Source: an uncultured bacterium
Lineage (GTDB): Bacteria > Desulfobacterota > Desulfovibrionia > Desulfovibrionales > Desulfovibrionaceae
Direction: 5' to 3'
Length of the DNA: 64,000 nt
NCBI GenBank assembly: GCA_905214305.1
Contig: CAJMLK010000001.1
Span: 33,279-97,278, forward strand
The translations under genes were made by a program, and so were the position numbers. How positions within the stretch are numbered: the stretch's first letter is position 1; every line of letters starts with the position of its first letter. Below the pieces are notes generated by a model. It did no database searches, was not told the DNA's origin, and saw only the letters and a program-made list of their open reading frames with translations. This document shows, in pieces, positions 24,619 through 32,776 of the stretch.

Positions 24619-26240
24619 TTCTGCATCGCACACAAAGCCTGTGCCCGGTCTGTCTGCGCCGGGTGGATGCCGTCTACGCGCGGGCCGAGGAAGACCCTTG
24701 TTGCGTGGAACTGCGCAAGACCTGCCCCGACCACGGTGCGTTCCGCGTGCCTGTGTGGCGTACTGCCCCGGTGGGCGTTTCGGCTGCACCGGGCATGGAC
24801 GCTGTTCCTGATTTCGAGAGCTGGTCGAGGCCCAAAAGCCCGTCCTATCCGCTGCATCCGCGTACGGCCCTTGATCAGGGCTGTCCCTTTGACTGCGGTC
24901 TGTGCCCGGCGCATGCCCAGCACACCTGTACGGGCCTTGTGGAAGTGACCATGCGCTGCAACATGGCCTGTCCTGTCTGCTATGCGGGGGCCGGGGGCGA
25001 CGTCGGTGCGGGCGCGGTCGGGGGCGGCCCCCATGCGGGCGTAACCGGGGCCTGCCCCGACGCTGTGGGCCGCGCCCGGCTGGCTGATCCCGATCTTGAG
25101 TGTCTTGCCACCCAGATGGATGCGCTTAAAACCGCGTCCGGGCCGTGCAATGTACAGATTTCCGGTGGCGAACCTACGGTGCGCGAAGACCTGCCCGCCA
25201 TTATCGCCCTTGCGCGGGAGCGGGCTTTCGGCCTTGTGCAGGTCAATACCAACGGCCTGCGTCTGGCCGAAGAAAAAGGCTATGCCGAAACATTGCGGCA
25301 GGCCGGTCTGGACTCGGTCTATCTGCAGTGGGACGGCGTAAGCGAGGCGACGTTCATGAAACTGCGCGGGCGGCCCTGTCTGGACTTCAAGCGTCGTGCC
25401 GCGGCGGCCTGCGCCGCTGCCGGTTTGGGGGTGGTGCTGGTGGCTACCCTTGTGCGTGGTGTCAATGACGGCGAAGTGGGGGATCTGCTGCGTCTGGCCT
25501 TGCGCCTTGGTCCTGTGGTGCGCGGCCTGCACATGCAGCCCGCAGCGTTTTTCGGTCGTTACCCCTGGCAACTGGAAGAAGCCCCCAGGCTCACCCTGCC
25601 CGAAGTGATGGCCCGTATTACCGAGCAGGCACCGGAACTGGTGCGCGCCAGGCACTTTCACCCGCCGGGCTGTGAAAACGAACTGTGCTCGTTCAGCGCC
25701 GTGTACCGCCGTGTGGACGGTGGACCAGTGTCAGCCGGTCTGACGGACGCGTCTGCTTCCGGCGCAGATGCTGCGGCAGCACCTGCGCTGCAATGGCTGG
25801 CGCATGAGGGACAGCCGTGCTGTTCGCCCCGGCCGCCGTCTGCTTGCGGCGCAAGCGCCGAAGCTGCTCCTGTGCCGCCCACAGCGCAGGAAGGCGCGCG
25901 CAAGGCCAGACAATTTGTGGCCATGCACTGGCGCGGCGACAGCGCTGGGGACGCGGAGCCAGCCACGGGGGCGGGCAAAAGCAGTGAAGACTGCTGTGGT
26001 CAATCCGCTTTGGCCCCGGCCGATCAGGACGGCTTCAGCCGCTTCCTGTCCCGCGCCGGAACCGGGCAGCGCTTCACCCTGTCGGCCATGGCCTTTCAGG
26101 ATGCCCTGAGCCTTGACATCGAGCGCGTGCGGGGCTGCTGCATACATGTGCTGCGGCGTGACGGACGCATGATTCCGTTTTGTCTGCACAATCTCACGGC
26201 GCGAAACGGCGCGCGCCTGTATGCGGAGGATGTTTCATGA
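24615..26240 (+). CDS. trsS: Radical SAM enzyme, Tes/MJ0619-like (TrsS type)
   Basis: A 541-residue enzyme. An N-terminal rubredoxin-like part (CPVC...TCPDHG) leads to CPFDCGLCPAHAQHTC (about 90-106) and the radical SAM triad CNMACPVC (about 115-122), the same order as in archaeal MJ0619-like pterin methyltransferases and tetraether lipid synthases. Later motifs are ISGGEPTVREDLP (SAM binding) and LVQVNTNGLRLA. The C-terminal third contains many more cysteines (PPGCENELCS, PCCSP, EDCCGQS, GCCIHV), probably auxiliary clusters. Some relatives are annotated as selenoproteins; only Cys codons are seen here. A low-complexity Gly/Ala insert follows the triad. It probably performs C-methylation or C-C chemistry on a cofactor or substrate; which one is unknown. 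Confidence 0.8.
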   Translation: MILHRTQSLCPVCLRRVDAVYARAEEDPCCVELRKTCPDHGAFRVPVWRTAPVGVSAAPGMDAVPDFESWSRPKSPSYPLHPRTALDQGCPFDCGLCPAHAQHTCTGLVEVTMRCNMACPVCYAGAGGDVGAGAVGGGPHAGVTGACPDAVGRARLADPDLECLATQMDALKTASGPCNVQISGGEPTVREDLPAIIALARERAFGLVQVNTNGLRLAEEKGYAETLRQAGLDSVYLQWDGVSEATFMKLRGRPCLDFKRRAAAACAAAGLGVVLVATLVRGVNDGEVGDLLRLALRLGPVVRGLHMQPAAFFGRYPWQLEEAPRLTLPEVMARITEQAPELVRARHFHPPGCENELCSFSAVYRRVDGGPVSAGLTDASASGADAAAAPALQWLAHEGQPCCSPRPPSACGASAEAAPVPPTAQEGARKARQFVAMHWRGDSAGDAEPATGAGKSSEDCCGQSALAPADQDGFSRFLSRAGTGQRFTLSAMAFQDALSLDIERVRGCCIHVLRRDGRMIPFCLHNLTARNGARLYAEDVS

Positions 26241-27643
26241 GCGGCCGTTACGTTTTCGGCGGTGCGCGCGGCGGCAGAAGACCGGCTTCGGGCCGCGCCG
26301 TGGCAGCCAGCAATCCTGTGGATGCATGGCTGGCAGGGCTGTGCGGTGTGCGGGAACATGACTCCACCGCCCTTGTGGCGGCACTTGCCGAGGCTCGCAA
26401 GGAGGCCCTGGCCCGCACCCTGGCCCATGCCGCTGCCCACAGCGCCTTTTACGCCCATCGTCTGACCGGGCATGACCTCAGGACGTACAGCCCTGAAAAC
26501 ATGCGCGGCCTGCCCTTTACCACTGCCGATGACCTTGCCCGCTGGCAGGATTTTCTATGCGTGTCGCAGGGGGCTGTGCGGCGCATGGTCACGCTGCACA
26601 CGTCAGGCACAACGGGTTGTCCCAAGCGTCTGGCCTTTACGGATGCGGATCTGGCGCGCACACAGGACTTTTTTCGCGCGGGCATGTCACAGCTCGTGGG
26701 CGCGGGACAAAAACTGGCCGTGCTGCTGCCGGGGGCCGAACGGCCCGACGGTGTGGCCGATCTGCTGCGGCAGGCCCTGCATCCCGGCGGGGTTCAGGTC
26801 TGTTGCCCGCCGCCGCAATTGCTGGCAGCGGCGGAGCCGGAAGCCGGGGTGGCGGCCCGCGTCCCCCAGAACGGAGAGGCTGCCGACGCGAGCGCCGGAG
26901 CCGTTGAGGCTTTGAGCGCCGAGCTTGCCGGGCAGCAAGACGCAGGGCAGGCGCAGCCTCCTGCTGCGGGAGTGCCGGGTCGCTGCGCGCGCGCTGCCGC
27001 GCCAGCATCAGCCGTTGCGGCCAAGGGAATACGGGAGGAACTGGCACACTGGCTGACGGAAACCGGCGCGCACTGTCTGGTGGCGACTCCGGGCCAGCTT
27101 GAGGGGCTGCTGCGCTATTTTCCCAACAGCGGGCCGCCCGGGCTGCGCGGTCTGCTCAGCAGCGCGGACAGGCTTGATCCGGTCTTGCGTCATGTGCTTG
27201 CCAGCGTGTGGAGCTGTACTGTGCTCGATCATTACGGCCTGACGGAAATGGGCTACGGCGGAGCTGTGGAATGCCCGGCGCACGACGGATATCATTTGAG
27301 AGCATTGGATATGATTGTGGAAATTGTGGATTTTTGCGGCGATGAACCGTTGCCGCCCGGCGAAGCGGGCGAGGTGGTCATCACTACGCTTGAGCGCGAA
27401 GCCATGCCCCTTATCCGTTATCGCACAGGGGATGTGGCAAGCCTGCTGTCGGCTCCCTGCGGCTGTGGCAGTCCGTTGCCGCGGCTTGGCCCTGTGCTTG
27501 GCAGGCTGGAGCGCTGTGGCGGGCGTATGCGGGTGGTGAGCCTGCCCAAAGGTGGCCGCAGTCCGGCGGCTGGCGCGGGGCGGCGAACTGGCGCGGCTGG
27601 TGTGGCTGATGCGCCCCACTGTCTTCTGGGAGACTGGGCTTGA
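26237..27643 (+). CDS. AMP-forming ligase (DVU_1553 family), short C-terminal lid
   Basis: A 468-residue adenylating enzyme of the phenylacetate-CoA ligase group. It shows the phosphate loop TLHTSGTTGCPKRLAF (about 119-134), YGLTEMGYGG (about 333-342) and YRTGD (about 394-398). The mobile C-terminal domain with its catalytic Lys, normally about 100 residues, is missing or replaced by a 45-residue Gly/Arg-rich tail, so it may adenylate without forming a thioester, or the end may be degraded. A 60-residue Ala-rich insert sits before GIREELAHWL. ATGA overlap with the radical SAM gene; its TGA is within a few bases of the next start. Substrate unknown. Confidence 0.75.
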   Translation: MSGRYVFGGARGGRRPASGRAVAASNPVDAWLAGLCGVREHDSTALVAALAEARKEALARTLAHAAAHSAFYAHRLTGHDLRTYSPENMRGLPFTTADDLARWQDFLCVSQGAVRRMVTLHTSGTTGCPKRLAFTDADLARTQDFFRAGMSQLVGAGQKLAVLLPGAERPDGVADLLRQALHPGGVQVCCPPPQLLAAAEPEAGVAARVPQNGEAADASAGAVEALSAELAGQQDAGQAQPPAAGVPGRCARAAAPASAVAAKGIREELAHWLTETGAHCLVATPGQLEGLLRYFPNSGPPGLRGLLSSADRLDPVLRHVLASVWSCTVLDHYGLTEMGYGGAVECPAHDGYHLRALDMIVEIVDFCGDEPLPPGEAGEVVITTLEREAMPLIRYRTGDVASLLSAPCGCGSPLPRLGPVLGRLERCGGRMRVVSLPKGGRSPAAGAGRRTGAAGVADAPHCLLGDWA

Positions 27644-27645
27644 AC

Positions 27646-29007
27646 ATGCATGGATTGATTCTGGCCGCTGGGCAGGCTTCGCGCATGGGGCGCTGCAAGG
27701 CTCTGCTGCCATTGGCGCTCGGCCCCGGCGGACGCGACTGCACGGCTCTGGAAGGGCTGGCGCGCCTTTTTCGTGAGTCGGGCATTTCACGGATAACTGT
27801 TGTTACGGGCTTTCATGCGGAATGCGTAGAAGCGGCGGCACGGGACCTCGGCCTTGCGGTTGTGCGTAATCCCCGCCCTGAAGACGGCATGTTTTCTTCC
27901 GTATGTGCGGGACTTGAAGCCATCTGCGGCGACAACAGCGCTTCTGGCACTTCAGAAACTTCCGGCGTACAGGGCGGGCCGGACGCTGTTCTGGTGCAGC
28001 CCGTGGATGTGCCGCTGGTGCGCCCCATGACGTTGCAGGCCCTGTCTGAAGCCCGCGCAGCGGATCAAGAATGCGTACTTGTGCCCGCATTTGCGGGTGA
28101 GGAGGGGCATCCGCCATTGCTGCCCGGCCGTTATCTGCATCAGGTGCTGCGCCACGCGCATGCCGGTGGCAAAGGGGGCCTGCGCGGCGCTCTGGAGGAC
28201 CTGCCCGTGCGGCAGGTCGCCGTGGCGGACAGCCTTGTGCTGCCCGATATGGACAGGCCCGAGGATTACGAGAGCCTGCGGATTCTGGCGCCGCACAGGG
28301 AAGCCCTGTGGCCGTGCGAGGCTGCGGAATTGTTGCGCCTGCACAATGTGCCTGAAAAAGGCGTGCGCCACGGCAGGGCTGTGGGCGTTGTTGCCGCGGC
28401 ATTGGCAAAGGCTCTGGCGCAGGCCCGGCGGGCATGCCAGACGCCGGGAGTGCCGCACAATGAGCAGAGGCCCCTCAGCCCCGGCCTTGCTCTGGCCGGA
28501 GGGCTGCTGCACGACATCTGCAAGGGCGAAAAGGGTCATGAATCGGCTGCCGGGCGTCTGCTGCGCCATCTGCGCCTGCCTGTGATGGCGCGTCTGGTGG
28601 AGGATCATCGTGATCTGAGCCTGCCGGACGATGAGGCCATCACGGAACGTGAACTTGTCTTTCTGGCTGACAAATACTGCTATGGGGCAAGTTTTGTGCC
28701 GGTGCGGCGGCGCTTTGAACAAAAGCTGGAAATTTTCGCTTCTGATCCGGTGGCGGTCACGGCCATCAGGGGGCGACTTGCGCGCGCTCTGGCACTGGAA
28801 GAGCGGCTGGCGGGCGAGCTGGCCTGCGGGGCGGCGTGTGAACGGGCGCACGAACGGGCGAGTGGACGGGCGAGTGAATGGGCGAGTGGGCAGGCACACG
28901 AACGGACGCATTGCGAAAATCTTTCGGCAGATGTGGCCCGGACCGCTCTGGAACGTCTGGCGGCAGAAAAGGCTGCCGGGCCAGAGCAAAAGGCCGCCAC
29001 GGCCTGA
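27646..29007 (+). CDS. MocA-like nucleotidyltransferase fused to an HD domain (DVU_1551 family)
   Basis: A 453-residue fusion. Residues 1-220 are a MobA/MocA-type transferase: LILAAGQASRMGRCK (4-18), NPRPEDGMFSSV, QPVDVPLV, EGHPPLLPGRY and DMDRPEDYE. MocA joins CMP to molybdopterin, and Mop uses exactly that cytosine dinucleotide, so this is the best functional link in the operon. Residues 240-400 are an HD hydrolase domain with HGRAVGVVA, LLHDICKGEKGHE and VEDHRDL, perhaps a nucleotidase or phosphodiesterase. The C-terminal tail contains 12-bp imperfect repeats encoding ERAS/GRAS/EWAS units (about 28850-28915). ATG 27646 is chosen; a TTG at 27640 would give a TTGA overlap. Confidence 0.82.
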   Translation: MHGLILAAGQASRMGRCKALLPLALGPGGRDCTALEGLARLFRESGISRITVVTGFHAECVEAAARDLGLAVVRNPRPEDGMFSSVCAGLEAICGDNSASGTSETSGVQGGPDAVLVQPVDVPLVRPMTLQALSEARAADQECVLVPAFAGEEGHPPLLPGRYLHQVLRHAHAGGKGGLRGALEDLPVRQVAVADSLVLPDMDRPEDYESLRILAPHREALWPCEAAELLRLHNVPEKGVRHGRAVGVVAAALAKALAQARRACQTPGVPHNEQRPLSPGLALAGGLLHDICKGEKGHESAAGRLLRHLRLPVMARLVEDHRDLSLPDDEAITERELVFLADKYCYGASFVPVRRRFEQKLEIFASDPVAVTAIRGRLARALALEERLAGELACGAACERAHERASGRASEWASGQAHERTHCENLSADVARTALERLAAEKAAGPEQKAATA

Positions 29008-29079
29008 AGGCAGAAGTAAAAGGGCGCAGCCCTTGCCCGTCTTTGCCCGGGCTGTTACAGGGAACAAGGAGATATCTTG

Positions 29080-29661
29080 ATGAACGGCATGTGGCTCGTG
29101 CGGCACGGCGCTTTGCCGCCCAATCCCGATCGGCGCATTGTGGGCAACCGCGATATCCCGCTCAGTGATGCGGGGCGCAATCAGATACGGCGTCTGGCCC
29201 GCGATTTCATGCCTGCCTTGGCGGGAAGACTGGCGGCAGTGGTTAGCTCGGACCTGGGGCGCTGCCGCGAAACCACGTCCATTCTTCTGACCGGAAATGA
29301 ATGGGCCGCCAGCCCGCCCCCTGTGCATGCCGAACCGGGCCTGCGCGAAATAGATATGGGCCTGTGGCAGGGCCTGACCAGAGAGGAGATCGAGCAGCGC
29401 TTTCCCGGCCAGTACCAGATGCGCGGCAACGATTTTGCCCGCTTCCGGCCGGAGGGGGGTGAGAGTTTCACCTGTTTGCAGGAGCGTGCCCTTGAAGCCG
29501 TGGAGCGCTGGCGGAGGCAGTATCCCGAAGGCGTTTTGCTTGTGGTGGCACATGCGGGCGTCATACGTTCGTTGCTGGCCCACTATATGGCCCTGCCCAT
29601 TGAAGAGGCGCTGAACATTCCGCAGGAGTATGGCTGCCGGACATTTGTGCCGGAATGGTAA
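29080..29661 (+). CDS. Histidine phosphatase (phosphoglycerate-mutase-like) ending the mop cluster
   Basis: A 193-residue phosphatase with the RHG signature LVRHGALP (about 5-12), the SSDLGRCRETTSIL motif, the acid EIDMGLWQG, and the second catalytic His in VVAHAGVIRSL. The family includes CobC-like alpha-ribazole phosphatases and other small-molecule phosphatases. AAGGAGAT upstream decides for ATG 29080 over the TTG just before it. It lies 72 bases after the nucleotidyltransferase-HD gene and is the last gene of the run, suggesting removal of a phosphate from a pathway intermediate. Confidence 0.85.
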   Translation: MNGMWLVRHGALPPNPDRRIVGNRDIPLSDAGRNQIRRLARDFMPALAGRLAAVVSSDLGRCRETTSILLTGNEWAASPPPVHAEPGLREIDMGLWQGLTREEIEQRFPGQYQMRGNDFARFRPEGGESFTCLQERALEAVERWRRQYPEGVLLVVAHAGVIRSLLAHYMALPIEEALNIPQEYGCRTFVPEW

Positions 29662-29693
29662 CCGGCATGAGGCCGCGGCACGTCTGAGCATTC

Positions 29694-29775
29694 TGGGGCA
29701 GATTAGCTTTGAGAATGCACATTCTCAAAGTTTAAGACATCCTCGCTTCGGGCCTGACCGCGCGAGCAGGCAGCT
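29694..29775 (-). repeat. Right-half fragment of the dispersed repeat
   Basis: Contains the right hairpin (CTTTGAGAATGCACATTCTC region) and the adjoining CTCGCTTCG segment in reverse orientation, in the 255-base gap after the histidine phosphatase gene. Confidence 0.65.
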
Positions 29776-29916
29776 CTGCTGTCCTCCCCCGTAACGTTCT
29801 TTGCCGTAACGGCTGAAGCTGCGCGTGCTCCTTTTTTGTGGAGGCAACTGCCCCGGCGGTCACAAACCGTGCAGGGCCTGCGGCGCCACGGCCGGGGCCG
29901 GCGGTCTGCACAGCGG

Positions 29917-30468
29917 TCAGCACAGTTGCAACTTGACGCCATCATTGTCAAAAATCTGTATGCTCAGTGATATGTATTTTTCTGCCAGCACGGGAGCAGC
30001 AACGTCGAGCGAAAGACGGCGCAGATCTTCAAGGCTGAAGCCGGTCAGCCAGCGGGCCGCTTCAAGGCCCGGAAGGGCCAGTTCCGCCATGGGCGTCAGC
30101 AGCACGGCCGGGCAGGTCTTGTAGGCATACAGGCGGCCATTGGCGAGCACAAAAGGAAAGAGGCCGCAGGCCAGGGGCCGCTGCTGGCGTGGCAGGCCAC
30201 ACCCGTGAGGCGTACACGCCTTGCAGCCGCGCCCATCCATATAGGCGGTGTGGCCGTCAAGCATGTAAAAATCTTTTTCCATATCCGCGTGCAGCTGCCG
30301 GGACAGCAGGGGCATGGGGAAAGGTTCGTTGGAGTCCTGTGGGCCGCAGCAATAGCGGCAGTCACGACAATAGCCGTTTTGCAGCCAGCCGCCGCGCCAG
30401 CGCAGTATCCTGCGGCGTGGAAAAAGACCGCGCCATTTTTCAAGATAATCCCAGAATCCTTTTTTCAT
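29917..30468 (-). CDS. YkgJ-like cysteine-cluster protein
   Basis: A 183-residue soluble protein with two Cys-rich motifs, YCRDCRYCCGP (about 33-43) and GCKACTPHGCGLPRQQRPLAC (about 81-101), in the spacing of YkgJ-type proteins proposed to bind iron or zinc. LFPFV and a hydrophobic C-terminal half follow. GGAG lies seven bases before the ATG. It is a single gene convergent with the mop cluster; no partner suggests a specific role. Confidence 0.75.
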   Translation of the reverse strand: MKKGFWDYLEKWRGLFPRRRILRWRGGWLQNGYCRDCRYCCGPQDSNEPFPMPLLSRQLHADMEKDFYMLDGHTAYMDGRGCKACTPHGCGLPRQQRPLACGLFPFVLANGRLYAYKTCPAVLLTPMAELALPGLEAARWLTGFSLEDLRRLSLDVAAPVLAEKYISLSIQIFDNDGVKLQLC

Positions 30469-30567
30469 GCTCGTCTCCGGGGCTTGCGCGACCGCTCGGG
30501 CGGTTCACGCTGTGGCCCCTCTTCTTCAGTGCGCAGCCGGACAAAGCCGTTGATGCGCGTTCTTTTT

Positions 30568-30616
30568 TGGCGGGCTCACGAAGCCGCCAGTGCAATTTCA
30601 ACGTAAAATTACTCTA
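30568..30616 (-). repeat. Left-end fragment of the dispersed repeat at a stop codon
   Basis: Reverse orientation, TAGAGTAATTTTACGTTGAA then GGCGGCTTCGTGAGC, matching the element's left end. The TAG is the stop codon of the gene at 30614-30952. Confidence 0.7.
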
Positions 30617-30952
30617 GCTCAAATGCAAAAGGGCCATGCCCGTCATGAGCAGAGCCATGCCCGCAAAGGCGCAGGGGCGCAGCTTCTGGCTGAAAAAAAG
30701 CCAGCCGCCCAGCGAGGTCCCCAGAATGCCAAAGCTGCCCCACATGGCATAGGCCACGGCCAGATCCATGTGTCGTACGGCAAGGGACAAACAGTAAAAA
30801 GCCAGCCCCACCAGCAGCAAAGAGAAAAAACCCAGCCAGCGCCGCTTGAAGCCGCCGGACTTTGCCAGCAGCAGGTTTGCCAGTACGTCCAGAGCCGCCG
30901 CCAGCACCACCAGCAAAAGGGAAAGGCTGAAAAAAGAGGCAAGGTTCTGCAT
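30614..30952 (-). CDS. SMR-family transporter subunit, MdtI-like
   Basis: A 112-residue small multidrug resistance protein with four membrane helices. Motifs include AAALDVLANLLLAKSGGF (helix 1 with a membrane-embedded acidic residue, Asp22) and YAMWGSFGILGTSLGGWLFF (helices 3-4). Its start overlaps the stop of the previous SMR gene by one base (TAATG), the typical paired arrangement of MdtJI, which exports spermidine as a heterodimer. The TAG stop lies in a repeat edge. Substrate is inferred from the pairing only. Confidence 0.85.
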   Translation of the reverse strand: MQNLASFFSLSLLLVVLAAALDVLANLLLAKSGGFKRRWLGFFSLLLVGLAFYCLSLAVRHMDLAVAYAMWGSFGILGTSLGGWLFFSQKLRPCAFAGMALLMTGMALLHLS

Positions 30953-31386
30953 TATGCGTTCCCCCCTGCACCGGCCGTACGGTCGTCCGCCTTCAGGCTG
31001 GACGTGGGGCGGGCTGCCGGGTGAATGTCTTTTTTGCCGTGGCCTGTGCCGTGGTGTACCAGCAAGGCTCCGGCCAGAACGCAGACAAGACCGAGGGCGC
31101 GCGTTACGGTCAGGCTTTCACCGAGCAGCAGCACGCTGCATATGGTGATAAAGGTCAGGCCAAGGCCCTCCCAAAAGGCGAAAGCCACGCCCACGGGCAG
31201 ACCGGTAGTGGCTTTTGCCAGCATGTAATACGAAAGTGCGATAGCCAGCCACATGAGCACAAGGCCCAGCAGTGCGGCATGGGCAAAGCCCCAGCCCTGA
31301 GCCATCTTCATGACTGTGGTTCCGGCCACTTCAAAAACAATGGCCCCCATGAGGCAGAGCCAGTGATAGGGTCTGGTTTCAAGCAT
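30952..31386 (-). CDS. SMR-family transporter subunit, MdtJ-like
   Basis: A 144-residue partner of the MdtI-like protein. The helix 1 acidic residue is in IVFEVAGTTVMKMAQG (Glu18), and YMLAKATTGLPVGVAFAFWEG and LLGESLTVTRALG are standard SMR positions. A 35-residue charged C-terminal tail (HGTGHGKKDIHPAARP) is longer than in single-subunit SMR proteins, as in MdtJ. GAGGAT precedes the ATG at 31386. Paired inverted-topology SMR proteins export polyamines or cationic compounds. Confidence 0.85.
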   Translation of the reverse strand: MLETRPYHWLCLMGAIVFEVAGTTVMKMAQGWGFAHAALLGLVLMWLAIALSYYMLAKATTGLPVGVAFAFWEGLGLTFITICSVLLLGESLTVTRALGLVCVLAGALLVHHGTGHGKKDIHPAARPTSSLKADDRTAGAGGNA

Positions 31387-31843
31387 CGTATCCTCGCTGC
31401 GCTGGCAGGCTGATGTTTCAGCCCGGTATTTGAAACAGAAAAAGCGCTGGCCTCCCGAAGGGGCCATGCATCAAGCAGTTTTCGCAGACGGGGAATTAAA
31501 GAAATGAACGCCAGTAACGTTCTTCAGGGTAGCCGCAAAAGGGGCGGCTGCATATGCGGAGCCAATGACAGGAAGCTGCATTCATATCCATAGTATATGT
31601 TCTGCAACGGTGCTTGGCAAGGGCGCTCGGCGGAGCAGGCGGCCCAGGCGCCCCAGGCGGAACCTGTCGGAACGCTTCATACTCTTTGCAAAGTGGTATT
31701 GGCAGGGAAAAATCGTCCGACCCGGCTCCGCTGCGCCACAGACTGGCAAAGCGCGCCCGGCCTGAACCGTGGCGCGCTTTGCGTTGTATTTTTGCTATCG
31801 TCTGTTCGGGCAACCGGAGCATGGCAACCGGAGCATGGCATTC
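31387..31843. other. Intergenic stretch with a small tandem duplication
   Basis: No supported gene. The 14-mer GCAACCGGAGCATG is directly repeated at 31810-31823 and 31824-31837. Confidence 0.6.
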
Positions 31844-31985
31844 TTGGAGCAGAGCTACGTTGGAGCAGAGCTACGTTGAGCATATGCATCCTCAACGTTT
31901 GGGCACTCTCGCTCCGGCGTTTACCCGCGCGGGCAGCTTGCGCTTGCACCGTTGCGGCAGGCGACTGTTCACGCAGCCACCAGAG
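31844..31985 (-). repeat. Near-complete dispersed repeat with a duplicated end
   Basis: Reverse-oriented element: left end at about 31985 (GGTGGCTGCGTGAACAG), centre GGTGCAAGCGCAAG and the right hairpin ACGTTGAG/CTCAACGT at 31867-31898 or so. The 16-mer TTGGAGCAGAGCTACG at its end is tandemly duplicated (31844-31859, 31860-31875). Confidence 0.75.
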
Positions 31986-32023
31986 CACGCGGCATTCTTT
32001 GCCAGACTTGCCCGCGAGACAGC

Positions 32024-32776
32024 CTAGACGCTGCGGGTCGCGTTTTGCCGGGAGTCTATCCAGGCATTGGCTTCCTTGAGGTCAAGGGTTCCCTCGTAGA
32101 GGGCACGCCCGCTCACCGCGCCCATAAGGCTGGTTTCAAGGGTGAGGGGGTAGATCTTTTGCACGTCTTCAAGAGTGGCTACGCCTCCGGCGGCAATGAC
32201 CGGCACGGTGGAGAGGCGGGCCAGATGCTCCAGCGCGGCGATGTTGACGCCGCATTGCATGCCGTCGCGTTCAATGTCCGTGTAGATGACAAAGGCTGCG
32301 CCGTCGTCGAGCAGACGGGGCAGGGCCGTATCAACGGTCATGCCCGTGTCTTCCACCCACCCCCGGCTTTTCAGCTTTCCGCCTTCGGCATCGAGGGATA
32401 CGCCGACCCGGCCCGGAAAGGCGCGGCACATGTCAGCAAAAAGGGTGGGTTGCTCCAGGGCCAGCGTGCCGATGATAAGGCGGCTCACCCCGGCTTCCAG
32501 GTAGGTTTCGGCGGTCCGCATGTCACGTATGCCGCCGCCAAGCTGCACGGGAATGGCAAGGGCCGAGCAGATGTCGCGTACAATGTGGCGGCTCTGGGCC
32601 GCGCCGTCAAAAGCGCCGTCCAGATCAACCACATGCAGCCAGCGCGCTCCGGCTTTTTCCCAGGCGCTGGCGGCATCTACGGGGTTTTCGGCAAAAACCG
32701 TGCTTTCGTGGGCACGACCCTGCTTGAGGCGAACGGCCTTGCCGTTCTGGATATCAACAGCGGGAAAAATAATCAT
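32024..32776 (-). CDS. hisA: ProFAR isomerase of histidine biosynthesis
   Basis: Catalyses the Amadori isomerisation of ProFAR to PRFAR, the fourth step of histidine synthesis. The 250-residue TIM barrel shows IIFPAVDIQNGKAVRL (catalytic Asp8 near the N-terminus), VQLGGGIRD, IYTDIERDGMQ (second Asp) and VIAAGGVAT phosphate-binding loops. The ATG at 32776 overlaps the stop of the upstream lipoprotein gene (ATGA). It is the last gene of the guaB-guaA-tatBC-hisB-lipoprotein-hisA chain. Confidence 0.95.
   Translation of the reverse strand: MIIFPAVDIQNGKAVRLKQGRAHESTVFAENPVDAASAWEKAGARWLHVVDLDGAFDGAAQSRHIVRDICSALAIPVQLGGGIRDMRTAETYLEAGVSRLIIGTLALEQPTLFADMCRAFPGRVGVSLDAEGGKLKSRGWVEDTGMTVDTALPRLLDDGAAFVIYTDIERDGMQCGVNIAALEHLARLSTVPVIAAGGVATLEDVQKIYPLTLETSLMGAVSGRALYEGTLDLKEANAWIDSRQNATRSV

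Noticed and set aside
31496..31822. A 108-residue minus-strand frame between hisA and the SMR pair
   Set aside because: No ribosome binding site, no motif, and atypical composition; it also crosses a tandem duplication.
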